The notes under the pieces are model-generated. The model was given only the letters and a program-made list of their open reading frames with translations, was not told the origin of the DNA and ran no database searches. Below are positions 1 to 7,022 of a stretch of 64,000 bases of DNA, one piece after another. Source of the DNA: Algoriphagus halophilus (lineage in GTDB: Bacteria; Bacteroidota; Bacteroidia; Cytophagales; Cyclobacteriaceae). The stretch spans positions 434,001 to 498,000 of the forward strand of contig NZ_FSRC01000001.1 of assembly GCF_900129785.1 (NCBI RefSeq), written 5' to 3'. Each line of letters starts with the position of its first letter. Position 1 is the stretch's first letter. The translations under genes and the position numbers were made by a program.

Positions 1-590
1 AAAATGAAATTGACATCGGCTACATAGACATCTCCGAGTTCTTTTGATATCTTGGGAGCCATGTCTAGAAAGGTACCTTTTTCTCTGCCGCTTTTAGCCA
101 CTCCCTTCACTAAGTAGTCAAAGCCTTTCGGAGTGATCATCACAAAACCAGCTGCTTGATCGTCGGAAGAAGCTCCTCCGGATACTTTAGTCCATCCCTG
201 GAAAAAATCAATTTTTTCCGCTTCATCAATGCTTAGGATTTCGAATCCCTCACTTGTCAGTTGATTGAGGAAGGATTGATAGGCCTCATCGATGATCTTT
301 TGGAAATCCTCCACATCTACGCCTGAGATTTGTACTCCCATCTTGGTATAGGTGCCGGAAGTAAATGTAGTTCGGTTGGCACGGTCATTTTTTGATCCGG
401 AGGTTCTTGCCGAAGCCTCTTCAAAGACTTCGAAAAGGCCCTTGAAGCTTCGAATAAAAACCTTTTTTGGCGCTTTTTGATGTTGCTTTTTCTTATTGTA
501 GCTAGTGACTTTTAGATCCTTGTCATTGATCGTAGTGCTTGGAAAGGCATGTATAAAAAGTAGGAGGAAAATAATTGTTAGACTTTTCAT
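1..590 (-). CDS. secreted protein of unknown function (3' end outside window)
   Basis: The minus-strand frame is open from an ATG at 588-590 to the window edge, giving 196 codons with no stop; the C-terminus lies outside. The first ~18 residues (MKSLTIIFLLLFIHAFPS) look like a signal peptide, so the product is probably periplasmic or outer-membrane associated. The rest is soluble-looking, with a basic Lys/Gln-rich stretch near residues 30-45 and alternating polar and hydrophobic segments. I recognise no catalytic motif or family. It lies downstream of the decayed esterase fragment on the same strand, with ~110 bases between them. I am confident that it is coding but cannot name a function. 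Confidence 0.75.
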   Translation of the reverse strand, partial: MKSLTIIFLLLFIHAFPSTTINDKDLKVTSYNKKKQHQKAPKKVFIRSFKGLFEVFEEASARTSGSKNDRANRTTFTSGTYTKMGVQISGVDVEDFQKIIDEAYQSFLNQLTSEGFEILSIDEAEKIDFFQGWTKVSGGASSDDQAAGFVMITPKGFDYLVKGVAKSGREKGTFLDMAPKISKELGDVYVADVNFI

Positions 591-701
591 ATGTTCTGTT
601 TTTGGTTAGGGAGGATAAAGGTGGCCAAAGCAGAAATATGGAAGAATCCCCTAAAACACAGATTTTTTATCAGTACTATTACGGATACCTAGTCCAATTC
701 A

Positions 702-899
702 TTACTGATCCCCATTGTTGATTGTATCAATTGATTGTACGAATCCTCTCCTCGCCATATTAGACTGGCTCATTAATAAATAGAGATGAAAATCCTTTTT
801 CGATACGTTTGAGTTTTCATTCCTATATAGTTCGGTTGCATCAAGTTGGATCATCAACAACCCGCAGAAAACGGAAATGATCAAACTAAGTGCTTTCAT
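702..899 (-). pseudogene. decayed N-terminal fragment of a SASA/CE6-type carbohydrate esterase
   Basis: A 65-codon frame begins with a signal peptide (hydrophobic core about residues 4-20) and continues with KDFHLYLLMSQSNMARRG. Members of the sialate O-acetylesterase / CE6 esterase family (DUF303, SGNH fold) begin their mature domain with a segment like FHLYLL-GQSNMAGRG, which carries the catalytic Ser of block I. Here the Gly before QSN is Ser, the following AGRG is ARRG, and two stops (TAA, TGA) end the frame after 65 codons, where the family normally continues for ~200 or more. Visible sequence is therefore a 5' remnant. It could also be a new short secreted peptide, but the motif argues for decay. 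Confidence 0.55.
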
Positions 900-1234
900 T
901 TTTTTCTAAAAACGGTTTAATTCAAAAGTAGAGAGAATCGAATTCCCTGATTTGGGGAAGAAGTTCTCATTACATTAAGCTAGACCTTTATGATGGATAA
1001 TCCTTTTCCTTTTTTTATGGGGAATATCTTTTTCAAACTGGAAGTTATTCTTTTAAAAAAGCCCGTAAAATTGGATTATGGAGGGCTTCTTGACTAATTT
1101 CACGTTAAAATGAATGTTAATTCAGCGCTTTATGTTTAAAGCCTTGAAAATGAGATCTAATCTTAGACCTAGGATTTATTCAACGAATTGCTGGAATAGC
1201 ATTTGTGACTTTTATCTAAAACAACTACCAAAAA
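900..1234. other. 335-bp gene-free region upstream of the lipoprotein
   Basis: No frame here has coding character. It holds the presumed former promoter of the decayed esterase on the minus side and the 5' region of the lipoprotein gene on the plus side. The only structure I see is a weak inverted repeat, AAGCCC at 1059-1064 against GGGCTT at 1083-1088, with no T-run beside it. No exact TAnnTTTG box is present ahead of the lipoprotein start. Confidence 0.5.
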
Positions 1235-2044
1235 ATGAAAATTATGAACATTAGAATAGTAGGAGCAGCTGCAGCATTATTAATTGCCGCAAGTTGCCAG
1301 CCTCAAAAATCAGAAAATGAAGAAATGATGATGGAGGAGACAGAAATGAGTACTCCCGCAAGCATTTCTATCGAAAAATTTACGGACTCTCCTGCTTATG
1401 CTAATTCATCTTTGAAACTGACAAAACCTAGCAATTTGACCATTGCAACCCCTGGAGAAGTGGATTTTGCATTTGAAGTGGGAGATTATGAGTTAGGAGC
1501 TCAAACAGAGAAAAATGGAGTTGCTGCCCAATTGGCAAACTCTGGTAATGGTCAACATATTCACTTCATTATGGACAACGATCCTTATTCAGCACATTAC
1601 GAGCCTGAATTTAAAAAGGAAGTATCCGAAGGAACTCATTACCTAGTAGCATTCTTGAGCAGATCTTATCATGAATCAGTGAAAAACGCCAATTCGTTTG
1701 TAGCTAAAAAAATTGTAGTTGGTGATGCTGGAGATGATCAAGGAGTAGATTTGGAGAAACCAACCCTAATTTACAGCCGCCCAAAAGGAGAATATAGCGG
1801 AGCGGATACTGAGAATTTAATGTTGGACTTCTTCTTATTGAATACAACCTTGTCTGAAGATGGAAACAAAGTACGAGCAACCATCAATGGTCAAGAGTTT
1901 ATGATCACGGAGTGGGCTCCTTATATTATTAAAGGACTTCCTAAAGGCGAGGCAACGATCAAGTTGGAATTATTGGATGCAGAAGGAAATATGATTCCAG
2001 GTGGATTCAATGAAGTAACCAGAACGGTAACTTTGAAGGATTAA
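1235..2044 (+). CDS. outer-membrane lipoprotein, unknown function
   Basis: 269 aa. The N-terminus has a type II signal with lipobox LIAASC (Cys 21), followed by a Met/Glu-rich acidic linker (residues 27-42). There appear to be two similar beta-rich modules. The first has an HIHFIMDNDPY segment near residue 108, typical of His/Asp-bearing domains in proteins described as binding or presenting small ligands. The second, from about residue 185, ends with a G-F-N-E-V-T-R-T-V-T strand. Related Cytophagales lipoproteins are sometimes labelled phosphopeptide-binding; I cannot support that from sequence. The gene is alone, ends in its own hairpin terminator and converges with the glycosyltransferase. 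Confidence 0.8.
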   Translation: MKIMNIRIVGAAAALLIAASCQPQKSENEEMMMEETEMSTPASISIEKFTDSPAYANSSLKLTKPSNLTIATPGEVDFAFEVGDYELGAQTEKNGVAAQLANSGNGQHIHFIMDNDPYSAHYEPEFKKEVSEGTHYLVAFLSRSYHESVKNANSFVAKKIVVGDAGDDQGVDLEKPTLIYSRPKGEYSGADTENLMLDFFLLNTTLSEDGNKVRATINGQEFMITEWAPYIIKGLPKGEATIKLELLDAEGNMIPGGFNEVTRTVTLKD

Positions 2045-2073
2045 TAAAGATCCTTTTATCATGAAATTTATAG

Positions 2074-2106
2074 ATCCGTGCGATTCAAATTGCACGGATT
2101 TTTTTT
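2074..2106 (+). terminator. rho-independent terminator after the lipoprotein gene
   Basis: Perfect 8-bp stem ATCCGTGC (2074-2081) / GCACGGAT (2092-2099), 10-nt loop, then a run of T to 2106. It lies between convergent genes, four bases before the stop codon of the glycosyltransferase. Confidence 0.85.
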
Positions 2107-2109
2107 GAC

Positions 2110-3636
2110 CTACTCTCTCAGTTCAGCTCTTTTTTCCTCAATTTCACCAGCCAGAATTTCATTGACATCGGTTTTAGCACCAATTAGCAGATGGACAAGC
2201 GTTCCAAATTCTCGGGAATTAGGGTTGGAAATACTGCCAATCGGCTCTGATCTTTCAAACAGGGACTTTTCTCTTTCACTGATCCCGTCATCCACTTCCC
2301 TGACCAAGATTACATTTTTGATCGGTTTACTGAGGTCGATCCAGTTTACATAATCCGCATTCATCGTCACCGCTTGCAAGCCTTTGGTTTTGCTGTAAAA
2401 GTTTATAGCTCCAGCTTGTCCATAATTGTCACAGATGATGACGGTATATTCATTCTTAGGAGCTTTGGAATAGGCGAGATCTACTTTTTCTGCCAATTCT
2501 TTCCATCCCAACATATCGGCAAAATCTTGAGGTATATCATAGGTTTCTCCATCCTCCCAGCGTGTCAGTCCCAAATTCGGATGCTTCTCATATACAGATT
2601 TGAGGTTTTTTGGGGTACTAATTGGAAAGATCAGAGGGGCTAATGCTATAAAGATTCCAATGGGAAGGATTAAGGCAATAGGCTTGAGGTAGCGTTTCTT
2701 CCCGTCTTTTAGAAGTTGGGATAAGTAGATAGCTCCAAAGGAGAAATAAATAGGATAGAGGCCTATGGCATAATATGCCTTTGCTCGGAAATAAGTAAAT
2801 ACCGTCAGTGTAGCTATAAGCGTAAAAAAGAGAAATCTATAATTTTTGAATTGCGGTTGCGTGAAAAATGAAATCAATCCCGCAATGATGATAAATAGAG
2901 ATCCGATAAAGAAGGTGGGTTGGTCAGTTAAAAAATCCAATCGGTTTATATTCACCAATTGATACCTGCTGAGCATACGCATATGCCAGATTACTGGAAA
3001 ATCATTGGTCCATTGCCACCAAATGTTAGGCAATGCAATCAGGGTCGCTACTCCTAGACCACCATAAAGATGCGGGTTTTTGAAGATTTTTCTTTCGGGA
3101 GTAACCAGTAAACCAATGAATAATCCGATGGCGAGAAAAGCAACATTGTATTTATTTAGAAACCCAAACCCAAAACCGACTCCCATCCAATATAACCAAG
3201 TCGTTTTTTCTGTTTTGAAAAAGTTGACCAAGGAATATAGAATGAAAGTCCATGCGAGAATATCGAAGGAATTGGGTTGAAAAAGCATGTTTAGCCTTAC
3301 TAAGGCAGAGAAAATCAAGCCGATGGCAGCTAATGACAATGCAAAGAGATTACCTCCAAATCCTTCTATGGTTTTCCAAACAATTACAATGGTCAAAGCA
3401 CCCAAAAAGGCGGGAATAAACTTTACCCAAAATTCTGTGTAACCAAGCAGGTAAATCAGATAAGAAAACCAAGAAGTGACTGGTGGAACAGAAATATAGC
3501 CCCAGTCCAGGTGATGGGCTTGATCCAGATGCAGGAATTCATCGCGGTGTAGTTCATAACCAGAATCGATCACGAGATATTGCAGCAAGATTTTGATCAG
3601 TACAAATCCAACTAAGAACCAATTATTGCGACTCAT
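2110..3636 (-). CDS. GT39/PMT-type membrane glycosyltransferase
   Basis: 508 aa with about ten or more hydrophobic segments spread over residues 5-345 and a soluble C-terminal domain of ~150 residues. The first periplasmic loop carries the acidic pair in YELHRDEFLHLDQAHHLDWG, the site expected for the catalytic Asp/Glu of GT-C enzymes (ArnT/PMT_2 family) that take sugar from a polyprenyl-phosphate donor. The acceptor is unknown: lipid A, another glycolipid or a protein are all possible. It starts with ATG 12 bp after the histidine kinase stop, so it is probably the third gene of the sigma-54 regulator operon. That suggests sugar modification of the envelope is under this two-component system, which is inference. 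Confidence 0.85.
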   Translation of the reverse strand: MSRNNWFLVGFVLIKILLQYLVIDSGYELHRDEFLHLDQAHHLDWGYISVPPVTSWFSYLIYLLGYTEFWVKFIPAFLGALTIVIVWKTIEGFGGNLFALSLAAIGLIFSALVRLNMLFQPNSFDILAWTFILYSLVNFFKTEKTTWLYWMGVGFGFGFLNKYNVAFLAIGLFIGLLVTPERKIFKNPHLYGGLGVATLIALPNIWWQWTNDFPVIWHMRMLSRYQLVNINRLDFLTDQPTFFIGSLFIIIAGLISFFTQPQFKNYRFLFFTLIATLTVFTYFRAKAYYAIGLYPIYFSFGAIYLSQLLKDGKKRYLKPIALILPIGIFIALAPLIFPISTPKNLKSVYEKHPNLGLTRWEDGETYDIPQDFADMLGWKELAEKVDLAYSKAPKNEYTVIICDNYGQAGAINFYSKTKGLQAVTMNADYVNWIDLSKPIKNVILVREVDDGISEREKSLFERSEPIGSISNPNSREFGTLVHLLIGAKTDVNEILAGEIEEKRAELRE

Positions 3637-3648
3637 TTAACTATTGGA

Positions 3649-4992
3649 TTACCCGTTAAAGATCAGCTTGAATGTAGTCCCCTCCTCGATCGCAGATCGA
3701 ACTTGAATATTGCCTTTGTGTCTACGCATGATTTGCTTGGATAAACTCAAGCCAATTCCTGAACCTTTCTTTTTGGTAGTGAAGAATGGAATGAAGATTT
3801 TGCTCAGCGCCTCTTCTTCTATTCCTTTTCCGGTATCACTTACTTCCAAGATGATTTTACCAGCTTCATCAATAAATGCCCGGAAGGTGATCACTTTGAT
3901 CTCTGCATCCTCCACCGCGTGTATGGCGTTTTGTGCAAGATTGATCAATACTTGCTCGATTTGAGTCTGATCTCCAAAAAGGATTAATTCAGGCGGATTG
4001 AGTTCCTTTCGTAAGGTGATGTTTTTGCTCTCTAATTGGTGTGCAAGCAAGACTTCGAGTTGGTCAAATAGTTTTGCAATACCAATACTGCTGAATTTAG
4101 GCGTAGGGATATGTGCCAAACTCCTAAAGTCAGAGACAAAATTGATCAAACCTTGGCTTCGTTTTTCAATGGTGCTGATTCCCATCAGGTAATCCTCCAT
4201 GTCAGAAGGACCAACTTGGCTCAGGTCATCCATCTTGGACTCGATTTCTTCTTTGATAGTTCCTGCCAAAGAAGAGATCGGAGCTATGGAATTCATGATC
4301 TCGTGGGTAAGAATCTTCACAAGATTCTGCCAAGCTTCCATTTCTTTCTCTTCGAGTTCAGACTGAATGTTTTGTAAAGAAACCAATTTGAATTTTTCAC
4401 CTCTCATCAAGAGTTCTATCACATAGACCGATAACTGCATGATTCCATCTGGATGGGCAATTTTAATTAATTCGGAGCCTCCAGTCCTTAAGTTTTGGAT
4501 TGCTAAATGAAGCTCCTTATTTATTCCTTCTATTTGAGAGATGTTTTTTAACTCTTCTACATCCAAAATTCTTTTGGCTGCGGTATTGATGATTTGAATA
4601 TTTCCATTTTCTCCATAGGTGATCAAGCCGATGCTGAGGTGTTTGAACACAGATCTGAAATACTGGTATTGTGCTTCTTTTTCTGCTTGATCCTCTTTTA
4701 GTTTTGCCAGTATGGCATTGAATTCAATGTGAAGATCATCAGTTTCAGTCCCATCAAATTTGACGGGATAGAGTTGTGTATATTTATCCTGTTTGATGTT
4801 ATCCAGGAATACCCGGACTTTCTTAAACGAGCTTTCAGAGTATTTTAGGAAGAAAATAATCTGTATCACTACCAAAATCAAGAAAAGGGAGATCATAAAG
4901 ACTCCCCATTCATCGAAAATGGTATATGCCAATAGAAAAAGAGTAGCGGCTAGAAAGGCAATTCTACCCAGTAAGCCAACTTTATAATCCAT
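3649..4992 (-). CDS. membrane sensor histidine kinase, NtrB-like
   Basis: 447 aa. Two transmembrane helices near residues 9-24 and 32-50 with almost no periplasmic loop, so sensing is probably in the membrane or cytoplasm. Then come a linker, a PAS-like domain (~105-215) and a transmitter. The H-box is LTHEIMNSIAP (His230), the N-box is near LINLAQNAIHAVED, the G1 box is DTGKGIEEE and the G2 box is GSGIGLSLSKQIMRRH. This layout (TM pair - PAS - HisKA - HATPase) is that of NtrB/AtoS-like kinases paired with sigma-54 regulators. Its start lies 11 bp inside the end of the regulator gene, so they form a translationally coupled cognate pair. The signal is unknown. Confidence 0.93.
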   Translation of the reverse strand: MDYKVGLLGRIAFLAATLFLLAYTIFDEWGVFMISLFLILVVIQIIFFLKYSESSFKKVRVFLDNIKQDKYTQLYPVKFDGTETDDLHIEFNAILAKLKEDQAEKEAQYQYFRSVFKHLSIGLITYGENGNIQIINTAAKRILDVEELKNISQIEGINKELHLAIQNLRTGGSELIKIAHPDGIMQLSVYVIELLMRGEKFKLVSLQNIQSELEEKEMEAWQNLVKILTHEIMNSIAPISSLAGTIKEEIESKMDDLSQVGPSDMEDYLMGISTIEKRSQGLINFVSDFRSLAHIPTPKFSSIGIAKLFDQLEVLLAHQLESKNITLRKELNPPELILFGDQTQIEQVLINLAQNAIHAVEDAEIKVITFRAFIDEAGKIILEVSDTGKGIEEEALSKIFIPFFTTKKKGSGIGLSLSKQIMRRHKGNIQVRSAIEEGTTFKLIFNG

Positions 4993-6364
4993 ATTTTTCT
5001 AATCTTCTATAAAGAGAAGCTCGGGTTAAGCCCAGTTCTTTTGCTGCTTTGGAGATGTTTCCTCCATTTTTGTCTATTGCTCTCTGAATGGTGCTTCTCT
5101 CCATATCATCGAGGTTCAAAGTATTGTTTGCAGGAACCTTATCTGAGGAAGGTTTGGCAGAAAGGAAGAAGAAGTCTCTGGAGTCTAATTCTTCTCCTTC
5201 GGCCATGATGATGGCTCTTTCTATGGCATGCTGCAGTTCTCGGATATTACCTGGCCAGTTGTATCGTTGAAGTAAATCCATGGCAGACTCATTGAATCCG
5301 GTGAAATTTTTACGGTATTTCTGACTGTAGTTTTTCAGGAAATGATTTGCCAAGACAGGAATATCGTCTTGTCTCTCACGCAAGGGAGGAAGGAAAATTT
5401 CCACCGTATTTATTCTATACAATAAATCTTGGCGGAAGGTGTTTTCCATGACCATTTCATGTACATGCATATTGGTAGCGCAAATCAACCGAATATCTAC
5501 CGGGATGGCTTTGTTGGTACCTATCCTGGTGACTTCCCTTTTTTGTAGTACAGTCAGTAATTTGGATTGTAATGGCATGGATAAATTCCCGATTTCATCC
5601 AGGAACAAGGTGCCTTTATCCGCTACCTCAAACCTACCGGCTCTATCGTCTTTTGCATCTGTAAATGCACCTCTTTTATGGCCAAATAGTTCAGATTCAA
5701 AAAGCGTTTCAGTAATAGCTCCCATATCCACCCCCACAAAAATTTCATCTTTACGTAGTGAACGGTCGTGAATAGCTCGGGCAATCAATTCCTTACCAGT
5801 ACCGTTTTCTCCCAATATCAATATGTTGGCATCGGTTTGAGCGACTTTATCGATAATAGAAAAGATGTTTTTCATAGAAGCACTTTGCCCGATGATGTCG
5901 CTATAGGGCTTTTTCAAATCAGACTGAAGTTGCTTTTGCTTCTTATTCAGCTTTTCTACCTCGTTGTAACTTTCTTTCAGCCTTACCGCAGAGGATAAGG
6001 TAGCCAATAGTTTTTCATTTTGCCATGGCTTAAGAATGAAGTCCGTAGCTCCCTCTTTCAAGGCTTGTACCGCCATTTCCACATCTCCAAATGCAGTAAT
6101 GAGAATAACCACTGCCTTTGGGTCAATTTCCTTGATTTGCTTCAACCAATGAAATCCCTCTTTTCCGGAAGTGGTATCTTCCCGGAAATTCATGTCCAGC
6201 AAAATGACATCATAAGAATTGTTGTTGATCAAAAAAGGGATTCTTCGTGGGTCTTTTTCTATGGATACTTCTTTGGCATGCTTCTTTAAGAGCATTTTTG
6301 CTGCAAATAGTAAATCTTCGTTATCGTCAATGATGAGTATTCTTCCCAGATCTTGATTTTCCAT
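4982..6364 (-). CDS. sigma-54-dependent response regulator, NtrC family
   Basis: 460 aa. Receiver domain 7-120 with acidic pocket D13/D14 and phospho-acceptor Asp57. AAA+ domain ~155-385 with Walker A GENGTGKE (near 185-192) and Walker B GTLFLDEIG. Fis-type helix-turn-helix at the C-terminus (NISKAAKELGLTRASLYRRL). The sigma-54-contacting loop reads GAFTDA (232-237) rather than the textbook GAFTGA. The gene is first in a minus-strand operon with its kinase and a GT39 glycosyltransferase. The 184-bp upstream region holds a perfect palindrome and a -24-like element, so it may regulate itself. The activator role is well supported by the family; its regulon is not visible here. Confidence 0.95.
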   Translation of the reverse strand: MENQDLGRILIIDDNEDLLFAAKMLLKKHAKEVSIEKDPRRIPFLINNNSYDVILLDMNFREDTTSGKEGFHWLKQIKEIDPKAVVILITAFGDVEMAVQALKEGATDFILKPWQNEKLLATLSSAVRLKESYNEVEKLNKKQKQLQSDLKKPYSDIIGQSASMKNIFSIIDKVAQTDANILILGENGTGKELIARAIHDRSLRKDEIFVGVDMGAITETLFESELFGHKRGAFTDAKDDRAGRFEVADKGTLFLDEIGNLSMPLQSKLLTVLQKREVTRIGTNKAIPVDIRLICATNMHVHEMVMENTFRQDLLYRINTVEIFLPPLRERQDDIPVLANHFLKNYSQKYRKNFTGFNESAMDLLQRYNWPGNIRELQHAIERAIIMAEGEELDSRDFFFLSAKPSSDKVPANNTLNLDDMERSTIQRAIDKNGGNISKAAKELGLTRASLYRRLEKYGL

Positions 6365-6389
6365 TGGTGTATTGTTTGGCCTATACTAG

Positions 6390-6406
6390 GGGGAAAATAG
6401 TGCCAA
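6390..6406 (-). promoter_or_regulatory. partial sigma-54-like promoter ahead of the regulator operon
   Basis: On the minus strand TTGGCAC (6406-6400) matches the sigma-54 -24 element exactly. The -12 position reads TCCCC instead of TTGC(A/T), so the match is incomplete. If used, transcription would start near 6379, leaving a leader of about 15 nt before the regulator ATG. It may be chance. Confidence 0.25.
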
Positions 6407-6477
6407 GGCTGATTTTGGCCTTTAAACCCTATTTTTTTGATTGAAGTGTCCATAAATGTACGATTTTATACTGTTTT

Positions 6478-6493
6478 CGGACAATAGTGTCCG
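6478..6493. promoter_or_regulatory. perfect palindrome CGGACA-N4-TGTCCG, candidate operator
   Basis: Arms CGGACA (6478-6483) and TGTCCG (6488-6493) are perfectly complementary around ATAG. A further copy of the half-site context AGTGTCC lies at 6445-6451, 41 bp (about four helical turns) before the one at 6486-6492. The site is ~70 bp upstream of the -24-like element of the regulator operon, where enhancer sites of NtrC-type proteins usually sit. It also directly abuts the -33 region of the FKBP promoter on the other side, so it could serve either gene. Confidence 0.45.
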
Positions 6494-6495
6494 GG

Positions 6496-6526
6496 TTTTT
6501 AGGCCCAAAAGATTTATGTAACTTTG
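6496..6526 (+). promoter_or_regulatory. Bacteroidota-type promoter of the FKBP gene
   Basis: An exact TAnnTTTG box (TAACTTTG) lies at 6519-6526, with a T-run at 6496-6500 at the -33 position, 19 nt upstream. The predicted start leaves a short leader to the ATG at 6549. Confidence 0.6.
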
Positions 6527-6548
6527 TGCTTTAACCAAATGAAATATC

Positions 6549-6974
6549 ATGCAAGCTAAAAAAGGCGATGCGGTGCAAGTGCACTACACCGGTAAGTTGA
6601 AAGATGGAAGTGTTTTTGATTCTTCAGTAAACAGAGAACCTCTAGGTTTCACTCTTGGTGCAGGTCAAATGATTCAAGGATTTGATGCAGCTGTTGATGG
6701 AATGGCTGTTGGCGATAAAAAAACTGTGACTATACCTGCAGCTGAGGCCTATGGTGAAAAAAGAGACGATATGATGATCGATGTTCCTATTGAGCAGGTT
6801 CCAGCAGACATCAAACCAGAAGTTGGAATGCAATTGACTCTTCAGGGGCAAAATGGTCAGCCAATGCCTGTTATTGTAACTCATGTAGACGAACAAAAAA
6901 TCACATTGGATGCAAATCACCAGTTGGCTGGGAAGGATTTGATTTTCGACATTGAATTGATGAAAATCGGTTAA
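6549..6974 (+). CDS. FKBP-type peptidyl-prolyl cis-trans isomerase, SlyD-like
   Basis: 141 aa, cytoplasmic (no signal peptide). The FKBP fold opens with VQVHYTGKLKDGSVFDSS and continues with PLGFTLGAGQMIQGFDAAVDGM, the usual active-site segments. An insert-in-flap chaperone domain occupies ~75-125, as in SlyD, but the metal-binding His-rich tail of the E. coli protein is absent. It should catalyse prolyl isomerisation and assist folding. It is monocistronic, with a TAnnTTTG promoter upstream and a strong bidirectional terminator downstream. Family assignment is firm; a specific client is unknown. Confidence 0.93.
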   Translation: MQAKKGDAVQVHYTGKLKDGSVFDSSVNREPLGFTLGAGQMIQGFDAAVDGMAVGDKKTVTIPAAEAYGEKRDDMMIDVPIEQVPADIKPEVGMQLTLQGQNGQPMPVIVTHVDEQKITLDANHQLAGKDLIFDIELMKIG

Positions 6975-6990
6975 TCCTGAGATGAAATCT

Positions 6991-7022
6991 AAAAAAGGCC
7001 CATTTCGTAATGGGCCTTTTTT
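6991..7022. terminator. bidirectional terminator between FKBP and the glycosidase-like gene
   Basis: Stem GGCCCATT (6997-7004) / AATGGGCC (7009-7016), 4-nt loop TCGT, flanked by six A (6991-6996) and six T (7017-7022). It can therefore serve both convergent genes. The stop codon of the minus-strand gene (7021-7023) lies within the T-run. Confidence 0.9.

Noticed and set aside
1059..1088. Hairpin AAGCCC / GGGCTT as a terminator
   Set aside because: The loop is 18 nt, the stem only 6 bp and no T-run follows it.
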